The notes under the pieces were generated by a model. It searched no databases, was not told the DNA's origin, and saw nothing but the letters and a program-made list of their open reading frames with translations. 64,000 nt of DNA from an uncultured Lachnospiraceae bacterium (GTDB taxonomy: Bacteria > Bacillota > Clostridia > Lachnospirales > Lachnospiraceae): contig CAMXQE010000008.1 in NCBI GenBank assembly GCA_947246015.1, forward strand, positions 1 to 64,000, read 5' to 3'. Of the stretch, positions 34,802-45,147 are shown piece after piece. The translations under genes were made by a program, and so were the position numbers. How positions within the stretch are numbered: the stretch's first letter is position 1; each line of letters starts with the position of its first letter.

Positions 34802-35290
34802 TTATTTCCGGGTTAAAGGCGGATAGTTCTCCCCGAAGCCGTCGTCCGGCATTTCACCGTGTAAGACGGCAAGAATATACACTACCCGTTTGTTTGCCCG
34901 CTCATAGTATTCCCGGGCAGCCTGGGCGGCAGCGTTGTCAAAGGGTTCACTTTCGTATGCCTGATGGAACAGTGTGACAGCATTGGTCATGTATTCACCT
35001 GCCTGGGTGGCAAGTGATTCGTTGATGGCAAATTCCTCCGGCACCGTAAGGGATGCCATCCATGTAAAACGTTCTTCCAGTCCGTCCAGTGCGGTGAGAA
35101 GTTCCGGAACAGAAGTTTCGGATGTGACGTCGATGGAATTAATCAGGGTATCGTAGGTGGAGATATCCGCATAAAAAGTTTCCATATTTGCTTTGTATTC
35201 TTCCAGCTCTTTATCCGTACCGCATCCGGCGGAAGACAGCAGGATAAGGAGAGCAAGAAACAGGGTCAGGCCGGGGTATTTCAAAAGGGA
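34802..35290 (-). CDS. Small lipoprotein
   Basis: Hydrophobic leader ending in lipobox LLSSAGC; exact start uncertain. Confidence 0.7.
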   Translation of the reverse strand, partial: SLLKYPGLTLFLALLILLSSAGCGTDKELEEYKANMETFYADISTYDTLINSIDVTSETSVPELLTALDGLEERFTWMASLTVPEEFAINESLATQAGEYMTNAVTLFHQAYESEPFDNAAAQAAREYYERANKRVVYILAVLHGEMPDDGFGENYPPLTRK

Positions 35291-35403
35291 TTCCTCCTCG
35301 TATCTGATGTTCAATTTGCGGATAATTATATCATAGCCAATGGTACAATTCAAATGGAAATTGATTTACAGTTCTGCATGTAGTTGGAAGTATTTTGTAA
35401 GTG

Positions 35404-35682
35404 TCATTTTCTGTAAGCAATCCGCTTGATGCTTCCTGCCGATAAATTGTATTTCTTCATTAATTCGTCTATGGTCATTCCCTTTTGAAAGTCTGACTGA
35501 ATCTTTTGGTTGCGTTCCTGGTAAAACTGCCTTGCTCCGGAACCTTCTCCCCACTTTTTCTTTTCTTCCGGTTTCGGAATATAGATTACCTCACCAGTCA
35601 CATATTTTTGTATTTCTTTTAGAAGTTCATCAGGCAGAACATGGGAAGCATTTTTATACTTCATAGTTGCCTCCTGTTTCAC
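35404..35682 (-). CDS. Small HTH-like protein (CD3324-type)
   Basis: MKYKNASHVLPDELLKEIQKYVTGEVIYIPK...MTIDELMKKYNLSAGSIKRIAYRK. Confidence 0.7.
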   Translation of the reverse strand: MKQEATMKYKNASHVLPDELLKEIQKYVTGEVIYIPKPEEKKKWGEGSGARQFYQERNQKIQSDFQKGMTIDELMKKYNLSAGSIKRIAYRK

Positions 35683-36737
35683 TCTTGTACCAGCGAATTG
35701 GCTCTGGCAAATTCTTCAAAGGAAGAATACCTGTTTTGGTGAACTTTGCTTTTTTCTATCGTTTCTACGAGATATTTTTCTATTTCTTCTGATTTTTTTG
35801 CAAATCCGCACAGGTCGTTCGTATCAAAAGCAGATAATAAATCCATTTTCTTCAGGTTGAAATCTTCCCGGATGGCATCAAACTCTATTTGCAGATAACA
35901 GCCCAGCAGATAACTGTCTTCCACACTGTGTATTCCGGTATAATACGTAAGTCTGCGAAAGGTATATCTCATTTCCTGATACCACATTGCCAAATCTTCA
36001 AAATTCGGTTCAAAATTTTTTTTCTCCCCTGTTTTTATCATCGGCATCAGAAATTTTCTTGTCATATGGATGAGTTCATATACTTTTTTCCGTATGGCAT
36101 CTATTTCATTCTCGGAAAGCAGTTCCATAAATACTTTTTCAAAATCTTCAGGATAGTTCTTCATCCTATGCAGATTATCCGTCAGATTCATATAACCGCT
36201 TTTTAAATAAGTCCCGTTAACCATTGCAATGGAATTCATAAGGTGGCAGCACACTCCGCCGGCGGCTTTCCGTATATTGCATAAGGATTCTTCAAAAAGC
36301 ATTGTTTGAAAAATCTCCTGGGCAGTTTCCAAAAATTCCAGACTTTTCGGTATGTGAAACTCCTGATTCTGCAATTTTAACAGCATTTCTGCTTTTAAGT
36401 TTTCAAAGCGGACTTTTTCTTCCCGGCTTTTTGCATAAATCACTTCTCCCTTTGCAAATGCAAAAATCATCCGGGGCTCCTCAATATTAGCGATTCTTTC
36501 TAATCTTTCCCATGAAATCGGATATAAATCATATCCCATATCCTCAATTATAAAAGTACATGCCAGCTGATTTCCGCGTTCTGTTGACGGAATAAAGAAA
36601 TCGAATACCATATTTTGTTCATCTGTGGGGATTTTGCCTCCTCCTGTCTGCCCGATTAATAAGGATACATCTTCCTTATACTCTGTCCGGATTTTGCTGA
36701 CCGCCCATTCTACCAATTCTTTATCAATATTTTGCAT
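35679..36737 (-). CDS. Uncharacterised protein, possible nucleotidyltransferase-like N-domain with helical C-domain
   Basis: LLIGQTGGGKIPTDEQNMVFDFFIPS; 4-bp overlap with the CD3324-type gene; assignment tentative. Confidence 0.5.
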   Translation of the reverse strand: MQNIDKELVEWAVSKIRTEYKEDVSLLIGQTGGGKIPTDEQNMVFDFFIPSTERGNQLACTFIIEDMGYDLYPISWERLERIANIEEPRMIFAFAKGEVIYAKSREEKVRFENLKAEMLLKLQNQEFHIPKSLEFLETAQEIFQTMLFEESLCNIRKAAGGVCCHLMNSIAMVNGTYLKSGYMNLTDNLHRMKNYPEDFEKVFMELLSENEIDAIRKKVYELIHMTRKFLMPMIKTGEKKNFEPNFEDLAMWYQEMRYTFRRLTYYTGIHSVEDSYLLGCYLQIEFDAIREDFNLKKMDLLSAFDTNDLCGFAKKSEEIEKYLVETIEKSKVHQNRYSSFEEFARANSLVQE

Positions 36738-36834
36738 GTTTCCCTGATTCCTTTCTTCCGATAGTCAAATATACGTGCAGGCAAATCCGCCTGCAGGTTT
36801 ACATTTTCAGTATATCATCGGAACAAAGAAAAAA

Positions 36835-36870
36835 ATATGCCATAAACGATTATATTTGTTTACGGCATAT
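36835..36870. promoter_or_regulatory. Large inverted repeat in a divergent intergenic region
   Basis: ATATGCCATAAAC-GATTATATTT-GTTTACGGCATAT; further GGCATAT half-site at 36892-36898. Confidence 0.6.
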
Positions 36871-36986
36871 GCTATGATGATGTAACCGTTCGGCATATTT
36901 TTTATTGTAGTTTTCCTAAATCCATGGTAACATAAAGACTGTACTGATTTTCGTACAAAGGATTTACAGTTACACAGGAGTATGAG

Positions 36987-39452
36987 ATGACACGGGAAGA
37001 ATTTAAGACATTGGTAAAAGAACATCCTATTTATCTGGACGGCGCCACAGGTTCCAACCTATTGAAAAGGGGAATGCCTGCGGGGGTTTGTCCGGAACAA
37101 TGGATATTGGAAAACAGGGAAATACTGGCAGGGTTACAGCAGGAATTTGCAGCGGCAGGAACAAATATCCTGTATGCGCCTACCTTTTCCGCTAATTCGA
37201 TAAAGTTAAAGGAATACGGGCTGGCGGACAAAATCGGTGAGATGAACCGGGAACTGGTGGCGGTGTCAAGGGAGGCATCAGGAGGCAGATGCTATGTAGC
37301 GGGCGACCTGACCATGACCGGAGAGCAGTTGGCACCCATGGGAACCATGGATTTCGAACAGTTAATAAATATTTATAAGGAACAAATCGGTTATCTGACA
37401 GAGGCCGGAGTAGACCTGCTTGTGGTGGAAACGATGATGAGCCTGCAGGAGAGCAGGGCAGCATTGATTGCAGCGAAGGAATGCTGTGATTTGCCGGTGA
37501 TGGTGACGATGACTTTTGAGGCAGACGGAAGGACTCTGTATGGTACGGATGCGCGGACGGCGGCCGTAGTATTGGAAAGCCTGGGGGCATCGGCAATTGG
37601 GGCGAACTGCTCCACAGGACCGGATAAAATGGTGGACATTATAAAATCCATGGCGGAAGTGACTGCCGTTCCCATTATCGCCAAGCCCAATGCTGGGCTT
37701 CCTTCATTGGATGGAGAGGGAAATACGGTTTATGATATGAACAGTGACGTTTTTGCGGAAGAGATGGCAGGGCTCGTGGAGGCAGGAGCTTCCATTTTGG
37801 GCGGGTGCTGCGGGACGACGCCGGAATTTATCCGGAAGCTGAAAGAGCGTACCAGAACCATGAGAGTGAAGGAGCGGAGGAAACCGGAAAAACGGTATCT
37901 GGCTTCCGAGCGCAGAACCATAGAATTTGGCCTGGAGGATAAGTTTATTATTGTCGGTGAGCGGATTAATCCTACCGGAAAGAAAAAGCTGCAGGAACAG
38001 CTCCGGGAAGGGAATATGGATATGGTCCTACAGTTCGCCGGGGAACAGGAGAACTGCGGGGCGGGGATACTGGATGTGAATATGGGAATGAGCGGCATCG
38101 ACGAAAAGGAGATGATGCTGCGTGCCCTGGAAGAAGTGGCGGGAGTGACTTCCCTGCCGCTGTCTCTGGATTCCAGCCATGTGGATGTATTGGAGGCGGC
38201 GCTCAGACGGTATCCGGGACGGGCGTTAATCAATTCCATTTCTTATGAAAAGGTGAAGTTTGAGAAGCTTCTGCCCATTGCAAAGAAATATGGCGCCATG
38301 TTTATCCTGCTGCCTCTGTCGGATGAAGGGCTTCCGAAGGATTTGGATGAGAAAAAGGAGATTATCGGCAAGATTACCGACCGGGCTTTGGAGCTTGGCA
38401 TGGAGAAGCGGGATATCGTGGTGGACGGTCTCGTGGCAACGGTGGGCGCTAATAAAAATGCCGCGCTGGAAACGCTGGAAACCATCCGTTACTGTAAGGA
38501 GAGGGGCTACGCAACCATATGCGGGCTTTCCAATATATCCTTCGGACTGCCCCAAAGAGGGTATGTGAATGCCGTATTCCTTACGATGGCAATAAAAGAA
38601 GGACTGACGATGGCCATCGCCAATCCTTCACAGGAGCTGTTAGTCAGCAGCGCTTTTGCTTCGGATTTGCTTTTAAATAAAGAGGAAGCGGATATCCGCT
38701 ATATTCAGGGCATGGATGCCATGAATGCCAGGAAAGAAGAAGGAGAAGGAACCACAGGTGCAGGGAAGGAAAAGAATGGAAATTCCGCAGCGGGAGAGAA
38801 ACATGCGGTATTGTCCGCGGCAGGGCAGGTGAAGGATGCCGTACTAAAGGGAAATAAGAAGAAAATTACGGAATATACCATTGCTGCACTGGAAGACGGG
38901 ATGTCGCCCCAGCAGATTTTAGATGAAATTTTACTTCCTGCCATTAATGAGGTAGGGGATTTATTTGACCGGGGGAAATATTTCCTGCCCCAGTTGATTG
39001 CCGGAGCGGAGGCTATGAAAACGGCGATTGAATATTTGGAGCCGCTGTTAGCACAGGCAGGGGAGGGCAGTCAGATGCCGACGGTCGTGATAGCCACCGT
39101 GGAAGGGGATATCCATGATATCGGCAAGAATCTGGTGGCGCTGATGCTGAAAAACTACGGGTTTCAGGTGATTGACCTTGGGAAAGATGTGCCGAAGGAA
39201 CAGATTATAGCGGCGGCAAAAGAACATCAGGCCAGTGTGATTGCGTTATCCGCGCTGATGACAACGACGATGCAGGAGATGCGTAAAGTCATAGAGTATG
39301 CGAAGGAGCAGCAGGTAGATGCCAAGGTGATTATAGGCGGTGCGGTGATTACGCAGGAATATGCGGATGAAATCGGTGCGGACGGTTATTCCAAGGATGC
39401 AGCGGATGCGGTGAAACTGACCAAAAGGATTTTGGGGCTGGAAAACGGCTGA
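36987..39452 (+). CDS. metH: Cobalamin-dependent methionine synthase-like (Hcy-binding, pterin-binding, B12-binding domains; no reactivation domain)
   Basis: LDGATGSNLLKRG, GGCCGTTPEFI, GERINPTGKKK, DIHDIGKNLVALML. Confidence 0.9.
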   Translation: MTREEFKTLVKEHPIYLDGATGSNLLKRGMPAGVCPEQWILENREILAGLQQEFAAAGTNILYAPTFSANSIKLKEYGLADKIGEMNRELVAVSREASGGRCYVAGDLTMTGEQLAPMGTMDFEQLINIYKEQIGYLTEAGVDLLVVETMMSLQESRAALIAAKECCDLPVMVTMTFEADGRTLYGTDARTAAVVLESLGASAIGANCSTGPDKMVDIIKSMAEVTAVPIIAKPNAGLPSLDGEGNTVYDMNSDVFAEEMAGLVEAGASILGGCCGTTPEFIRKLKERTRTMRVKERRKPEKRYLASERRTIEFGLEDKFIIVGERINPTGKKKLQEQLREGNMDMVLQFAGEQENCGAGILDVNMGMSGIDEKEMMLRALEEVAGVTSLPLSLDSSHVDVLEAALRRYPGRALINSISYEKVKFEKLLPIAKKYGAMFILLPLSDEGLPKDLDEKKEIIGKITDRALELGMEKRDIVVDGLVATVGANKNAALETLETIRYCKERGYATICGLSNISFGLPQRGYVNAVFLTMAIKEGLTMAIANPSQELLVSSAFASDLLLNKEEADIRYIQGMDAMNARKEEGEGTTGAGKEKNGNSAAGEKHAVLSAAGQVKDAVLKGNKKKITEYTIAALEDGMSPQQILDEILLPAINEVGDLFDRGKYFLPQLIAGAEAMKTAIEYLEPLLAQAGEGSQMPTVVIATVEGDIHDIGKNLVALMLKNYGFQVIDLGKDVPKEQIIAAAKEHQASVIALSALMTTTMQEMRKVIEYAKEQQVDAKVIIGGAVITQEYADEIGADGYSKDAADAVKLTKRILGLENG

Positions 39453-39535
39453 TTTTTATAGAAAGAAAACAGCAGCAGTTTGGCGGAGACCAAACGGTTA
39501 CTAAGAATAAGAGTAAAGGAGATGGAATTGGGATT

Positions 39536-41167
39536 ATGATAGGTGCGGATGCGATAGTAAAATGTTTGGAAGCAGAGGGAGTGGAATATGTGTTCGGTTA
39601 TCCGGGGGTGGCAATCTGTCCTTTTTACAATAGTATACTGGATTCCGATATCCGTACGATTCTTATACGGACGGAGCAGAACGCGGCTCATGCGGCAAGC
39701 GGACTTGCCCGTGTATCGGGAAAAGTAGGGGTATGCGCCGTCACATCGGGTCCGGGGGCAACCAATGTGATTACCGGGATTGCTACGGCGTTTGCGGACA
39801 GCATTCCGCTGGTGTGCATTACCGGACAGGTAAACAGCGAACTGATTGGAAGCGATGTATTTCAGGAAGCGGACATTACGGGTGCGGTAGAATCTTTTGT
39901 AAAATACAGTTACCTGATTAAAAATGTCAACGATATCCCGAAGGCATTTAAAGAAGCGTTTCACATTGCGAATACAGGGCGGAAAGGCCCGGTGCTTATT
40001 GATATTCCCATTGATATCCAGAATGCGCCGGTTCCCAAATTCCATTATCCGGAAGAAGTGAATATGAGAACCTATAAACCTACGGTAAAGGGAAATATGG
40101 CGCAGATTAAGAAAGTGGTAAAAGAACTGGAGAAAGCGAAACGTCCCATTATCTGTGCAGGGGGCGGTGTGCAGTTAAGCGGCGGCGTGGAGGTATTGCG
40201 GGCATTTTCGGAAAAATATCAGATTCCTGTGGTTTCAACGATGATGGGAATCGGAGTAATGCCTACCAGACATCCTCTGTATTACGGAATGGTGGGGAAT
40301 AACGGGAAACCCTGTGCAAACCGTGCCATGAACGAATCCGACCTGCTGTTGATGGTAGGGGCAAGGGTGGCGGACCGTGCGGTCAGCCAGCCGGATTTGA
40401 TTACGAATAACAAGGTGCTGATACATATTGATGTGGACCCGGCGGAAATTGGCAAGAACGTAGGCCCGCATGTTCCGCTGGTAGGGGATGTGAAGCACAT
40501 TTTTGAAGATTTGGCGGCACAGGAAATCCAGTGTGACCATACCCACTGCTCTTATGGGGAATGGATAAAGACACTGGACCGCTACCGGACCGAGATGGAA
40601 GTGAAGCGCAATCCTAAGAAAGAATATGTAGACCCTGCAAAGTTTATCACCATGCTTTCGGACAAAATGCAGGAGGATGGCATTTATGTGGCGGATGTGG
40701 GGCAGAACCAGATATGGTCCTGCGGTTATCATATCGTGCGGAAAGGCCGTTTCCTTACATCAGGCGGTATGGGAACCATGGGATATTCCATTCCTGCGGC
40801 TATGGGCGCAAAGCTGGCGGATAAGAGCAGACAGGTGATTGCCGTATGCGGGGACGGTTCGTTCCAGATGTCCATGATGGAGCTTGCCACCATGCGCCAG
40901 CATGACATTCCGGTGAAAATCGTAGTACTGAAAAACAATTATCTCGGTATGGTAAGGGAGTTCCAGCATTATAACTACAAGGACAATTATTCCGTGGTGG
41001 ATTTGTCCGGCAGTCCGGACCTGGAGAAACTGGTAGCGGCGTATGACATGGATTTCCTGCGGCTGTCCAATATGGAACATGCAGAGGAAACCATAGATGC
41101 CTTTTTGAAAGAGGATAAATCCATGCTGTTAGAGTGTATCATAGACCCCATGGATTTGGTGAAATAG
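39536..41167 (+). CDS. ilvB: Acetolactate synthase large subunit
   Basis: GADAIVKCLEAEGVEYVFGYPG, TSGPGATN, GDGSFQMSMMEL TPP motif; linked to ilvN and ilvC. Confidence 0.92.
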   Translation: MIGADAIVKCLEAEGVEYVFGYPGVAICPFYNSILDSDIRTILIRTEQNAAHAASGLARVSGKVGVCAVTSGPGATNVITGIATAFADSIPLVCITGQVNSELIGSDVFQEADITGAVESFVKYSYLIKNVNDIPKAFKEAFHIANTGRKGPVLIDIPIDIQNAPVPKFHYPEEVNMRTYKPTVKGNMAQIKKVVKELEKAKRPIICAGGGVQLSGGVEVLRAFSEKYQIPVVSTMMGIGVMPTRHPLYYGMVGNNGKPCANRAMNESDLLLMVGARVADRAVSQPDLITNNKVLIHIDVDPAEIGKNVGPHVPLVGDVKHIFEDLAAQEIQCDHTHCSYGEWIKTLDRYRTEMEVKRNPKKEYVDPAKFITMLSDKMQEDGIYVADVGQNQIWSCGYHIVRKGRFLTSGGMGTMGYSIPAAMGAKLADKSRQVIAVCGDGSFQMSMMELATMRQHDIPVKIVVLKNNYLGMVREFQHYNYKDNYSVVDLSGSPDLEKLVAAYDMDFLRLSNMEHAEETIDAFLKEDKSMLLECIIDPMDLVK

Positions 41168-41180
41168 GAGGAGAGAAGGA

Positions 41181-41669
41181 ATGAAAAGAATTTATTCTGT
41201 TTCAGTGGAAAACCGTTCCGGTGTACTCTGCAAGGTGGCTGGATTGTTCTCAAGAAGGTGTTTCAATATAGATTCCCTTGCCGTGGGGGAAACTGACGAT
41301 CCGGCAGTATCCTGCATGACTATTGTCAGCAGCGGGGATGAGAGGACGATTGAACAGATTGAAAAGCAGTTGAATAAAAAACTGGATGTCATTAAGGTAA
41401 AGACCTTTGATGAGAATGCCAGCATCAGCAGAGAGTTAATGCTGGTAAAGGTAAAATACAACCGCGGCAACCGCAGGGATATTATGGAAAACTGCGATAT
41501 TATGAAAGCACAGATTGTGGACATGTCCAAGAATACCATGATTATCCAGATATGCGATGAACCGGAGCGGATACAGCTCTTTCTGAAGATGTTGCAGACC
41601 ATCAGTATCGTGGAAGTGGCACGGACAGGGACTTTGGCTCTTCCCAAGTGTAAGGATGCGGAAAATTGA
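41181..41669 (+). CDS. ilvN: Acetolactate synthase small subunit, copy 1
   Basis: VENRSGVLCKVAGLFSRRCFNIDSLAVGETDDP ACT domain. Confidence 0.93.
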   Translation: MKRIYSVSVENRSGVLCKVAGLFSRRCFNIDSLAVGETDDPAVSCMTIVSSGDERTIEQIEKQLNKKLDVIKVKTFDENASISRELMLVKVKYNRGNRRDIMENCDIMKAQIVDMSKNTMIIQICDEPERIQLFLKMLQTISIVEVARTGTLALPKCKDAEN

Positions 41670-41692
41670 ATGCGGCGGCTTAAACATTGATT

Positions 41693-41718
41693 GTTACTGT
41701 CACAGAGTGAGTAGTAAC
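41693..41718. repeat. Palindromic intergenic repeat
   Basis: GTTACTGTCAC-AGA-GTGAGTAGTAAC. Confidence 0.7.
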
Positions 41719-41757
41719 TGCCTGAATTTAGTCTGATAAAGAATTAAAGCATTCGTA

Positions 41758-41786
41758 TTGACTTTTCCGTATGCAGTTGCTAAAAT
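41758..41786 (+). promoter_or_regulatory. Sigma-A-type promoter for second ilvN and ilvC
   Basis: TTGACT-N17-TAAAAT. Confidence 0.75.
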
Positions 41787-41821
41787 AGAGGTCGAGCGTT
41801 GAAATGGAACGGAGGATTCAT

Positions 41822-42325
41822 ATGCATAAAAAAGTTTTTCAGCTTTTGGTGGATAATACGTCCGGTGTTTTAAGCCGGATATCCGGTCTGTTTTCCAGAC
41901 GGGGATATAATATTGAGAGCATTACGGCAGGCGTGACTGCAGATCCCAGGTTTACACGGATTACTATCGTAACATCGGGAGACGATGAGATTCTGGATCA
42001 GATAGAAAAACAGGTGGAGAAGCTGGTGGACGTACGGGATATAAAAATTTTGGAGCCGGACGACAGTGTGTACAGGGAATTGGTACTGATTAAAGTGAAG
42101 GCGGCGGCGAAAGAGCGGCAGGCGGTTATTTCGGTAGCAGATATTTTCCGTGCAAAGATTGTGGATGTGGCGCCGGAGAGCCTTGTGGTGGAGCTTACGG
42201 GTGCGCAGTCTAAGATTGAGGCATTCATCAGCCTGTTGGACGGTTATGAGATTCTGGAACTGGCAAGAACCGGTATTACGGGCCTGGGGCGCGGCATTGA
42301 GAATGTGACTTATCTGGAAGACTGA
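41822..42325 (+). CDS. ilvN: Acetolactate synthase small subunit, copy 2
   Basis: VDNTSGVLSRISGLFSRRGYNIESITAGVTADPRFTRITIV. Confidence 0.93.
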   Translation: MHKKVFQLLVDNTSGVLSRISGLFSRRGYNIESITAGVTADPRFTRITIVTSGDDEILDQIEKQVEKLVDVRDIKILEPDDSVYRELVLIKVKAAAKERQAVISVADIFRAKIVDVAPESLVVELTGAQSKIEAFISLLDGYEILELARTGITGLGRGIENVTYLED

Positions 42326-42332
42326 TTTTTGA

Positions 42333-43427
<1,095 letters not shown>

Positions 43428-43514
43428 TGAATAATTATCATTAATGATTTTGGAATCTGGATGCTCCTGGCTTTGGGTCAGGAGCATTTGCCATATAGGA
43501 AGGAGGGGCGGCTG

Positions 43515-43919
43515 ATGGAATGGGAAAAGGGGTTAAAGAGGAAGAAGCGGCTTTTATCTGCGGGAATTTTTCTTATATTGCTTGTTGTGGAATGTTTGAT
43601 TGCATTATATGTGAGGGACCGTTTCATACGTCCTTACGTGGGAGATATGCTGGTAGTCATCCTCTTATATTTTTTTATACGGATTCTGTTTCCGGAGGGA
43701 ATCAGACGGCTTCCTTTGTGGGTATTTCTCTTTGCCGCGGCAGTGGAAATCAGCCAGTATTTTCATTTGGCGGCGCTTCTCGGAGTAGAGCATATAAGGG
43801 CGGCAAGGATGATTCTTGGGGCTACTTTTGACTGGAAAGATATCGGCTGCTATGGCGTGGGGTGTCTGCTGTTGGCGTGGGTGGAGAAAAAGGGTATGAA
43901 GGAGCGAAGGAAGAAATAA
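43515..43919 (+). CDS. DUF2809-type membrane protein
   Basis: RFIRPYVGDMLVVILLYFFIRILFP...AAAVEISQYF. Confidence 0.8.
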   Translation: MEWEKGLKRKKRLLSAGIFLILLVVECLIALYVRDRFIRPYVGDMLVVILLYFFIRILFPEGIRRLPLWVFLFAAAVEISQYFHLAALLGVEHIRAARMILGATFDWKDIGCYGVGCLLLAWVEKKGMKERRKK

Positions 43920-43990
43920 AATAGATAGAAAGCAGATATAAAGTGCATGTGGAAATCATGGAAAAATCAGGAAAGGAATTGGAAAAGTAT

Positions 43991-44920
43991 ATGATATATG
44001 ACAACATACTGGATGCCATCGGACATACACCGATGATACGATTGAACCGCATGAATGACAATCCGGAGAGTGCGGAGGTGCTGGTAAAGTTCGAGGGGCT
44101 GAATGTAGGAGGGTCCATTAAGACGCGGACGGCATACAATATGATTCGTCAGGCGGAAAAAGAAGGGCTGATACATAAGGATACGGTTATCGTAGAGCCG
44201 ACCAGCGGGAATCAGGGTATTGGTCTGGCATTAATCGGAGCGGTCAGGGGATACCGTACCGTGATTATCATGCCTGACTCAGTCAGTGAGGAACGCAGGA
44301 AGCTGGTGAATCATTATGGAGCGGAAGTGATACTGGTTCATGATGCGGGAAATATCGGGGAATGTATCGACGAATGCCTTGCTACCGCAATGCGGATGGC
44401 AAAGGAAGATTCTAACGTCTATATACCGCAGCAGTTCGAGAATCCGGCAAATCCCATGGTACATAAGCATCATACAGGACTGGAGATTATGGAGCAGGTG
44501 GCAGGACCCATCCACGGGTTCTGTTCCGGTATCGGCACAGGCGGCACTATCAGCGGTATCGGGGAAGTATTGAAAGCCCAGAACCCGGAGATTCTTATAT
44601 GGGCGGTGGAGCCGGAAAATGCGGCAATACTGGCAGGAGGAACAATAGGGACTCATTTGCAGATGGGAATCGGTGACGGGCTGATTCCGGGGAACCTGAA
44701 CCGGAAGATTTATGATGATGTTTACATTGTTTCCGATGAGGAAGCGATATGTACCGCCAAAGATTTAGCCCGGATGGAAGGCATTATGTGCGGCATTTCC
44801 AGCGGAACCAATGTGGCGGCTGCCTTAAAGATGGCAAAGAAACTGGGAAAAGGAAAAACAGTAGTTACCGTGCTGCCTGATACGGCAGAGCGCTATTTTT
44901 CTACGCCTTTATTTTCGTAA
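43991..44920 (+). CDS. cysK: PLP-dependent cysteine synthase family protein
   Basis: IGHTPMIRLNR, GGSIKTRTA, EPTSGNQGIGLAL, GTGGTISGIGEVL. Confidence 0.9.
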   Translation: MIYDNILDAIGHTPMIRLNRMNDNPESAEVLVKFEGLNVGGSIKTRTAYNMIRQAEKEGLIHKDTVIVEPTSGNQGIGLALIGAVRGYRTVIIMPDSVSEERRKLVNHYGAEVILVHDAGNIGECIDECLATAMRMAKEDSNVYIPQQFENPANPMVHKHHTGLEIMEQVAGPIHGFCSGIGTGGTISGIGEVLKAQNPEILIWAVEPENAAILAGGTIGTHLQMGIGDGLIPGNLNRKIYDDVYIVSDEEAICTAKDLARMEGIMCGISSGTNVAAALKMAKKLGKGKTVVTVLPDTAERYFSTPLFS

Positions 44921-45147
44921 ATATTCCGTTGGCCTGTATCCCCGCAGTGTACAGCGGGACTGCAGGCTCATAACATGGAACGGCAGTATCCAATCAGTGT
45001 ATCCATTGCCCCGCTGACTCAGGCTGCAGCAAGGGTAATTTCTTGACATGTACGGATAATCATAGGATAATAATAATCAAGCATGGAAATGCTATGTATA
45101 ACCGACACAATGACTGTTTGAATGGCGCAGTAAACGGAGGCAGCAAT

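Noticed and set aside
34644-34826. 60-aa ORF with MVSLPLFYAQGCVRK
   Set aside because: Coincides with a terminator and the structured dispersed repeat; better explained as non-coding.
36738-36986. Possible SAM or cobalamin riboswitch upstream of metH
   Set aside because: No recognisable SAM-box or B12-box core could be read; only an inverted repeat is evident. A cmscan would be decisive.
41670-41821. Possible T-box or leader-peptide attenuator for the ilv genes
   Set aside because: No AGGGTGGNACCGCG T-box sequence or Leu/Ile/Val-rich leader ORF seen; a simple promoter plus palindromic repeat explains the spacer.
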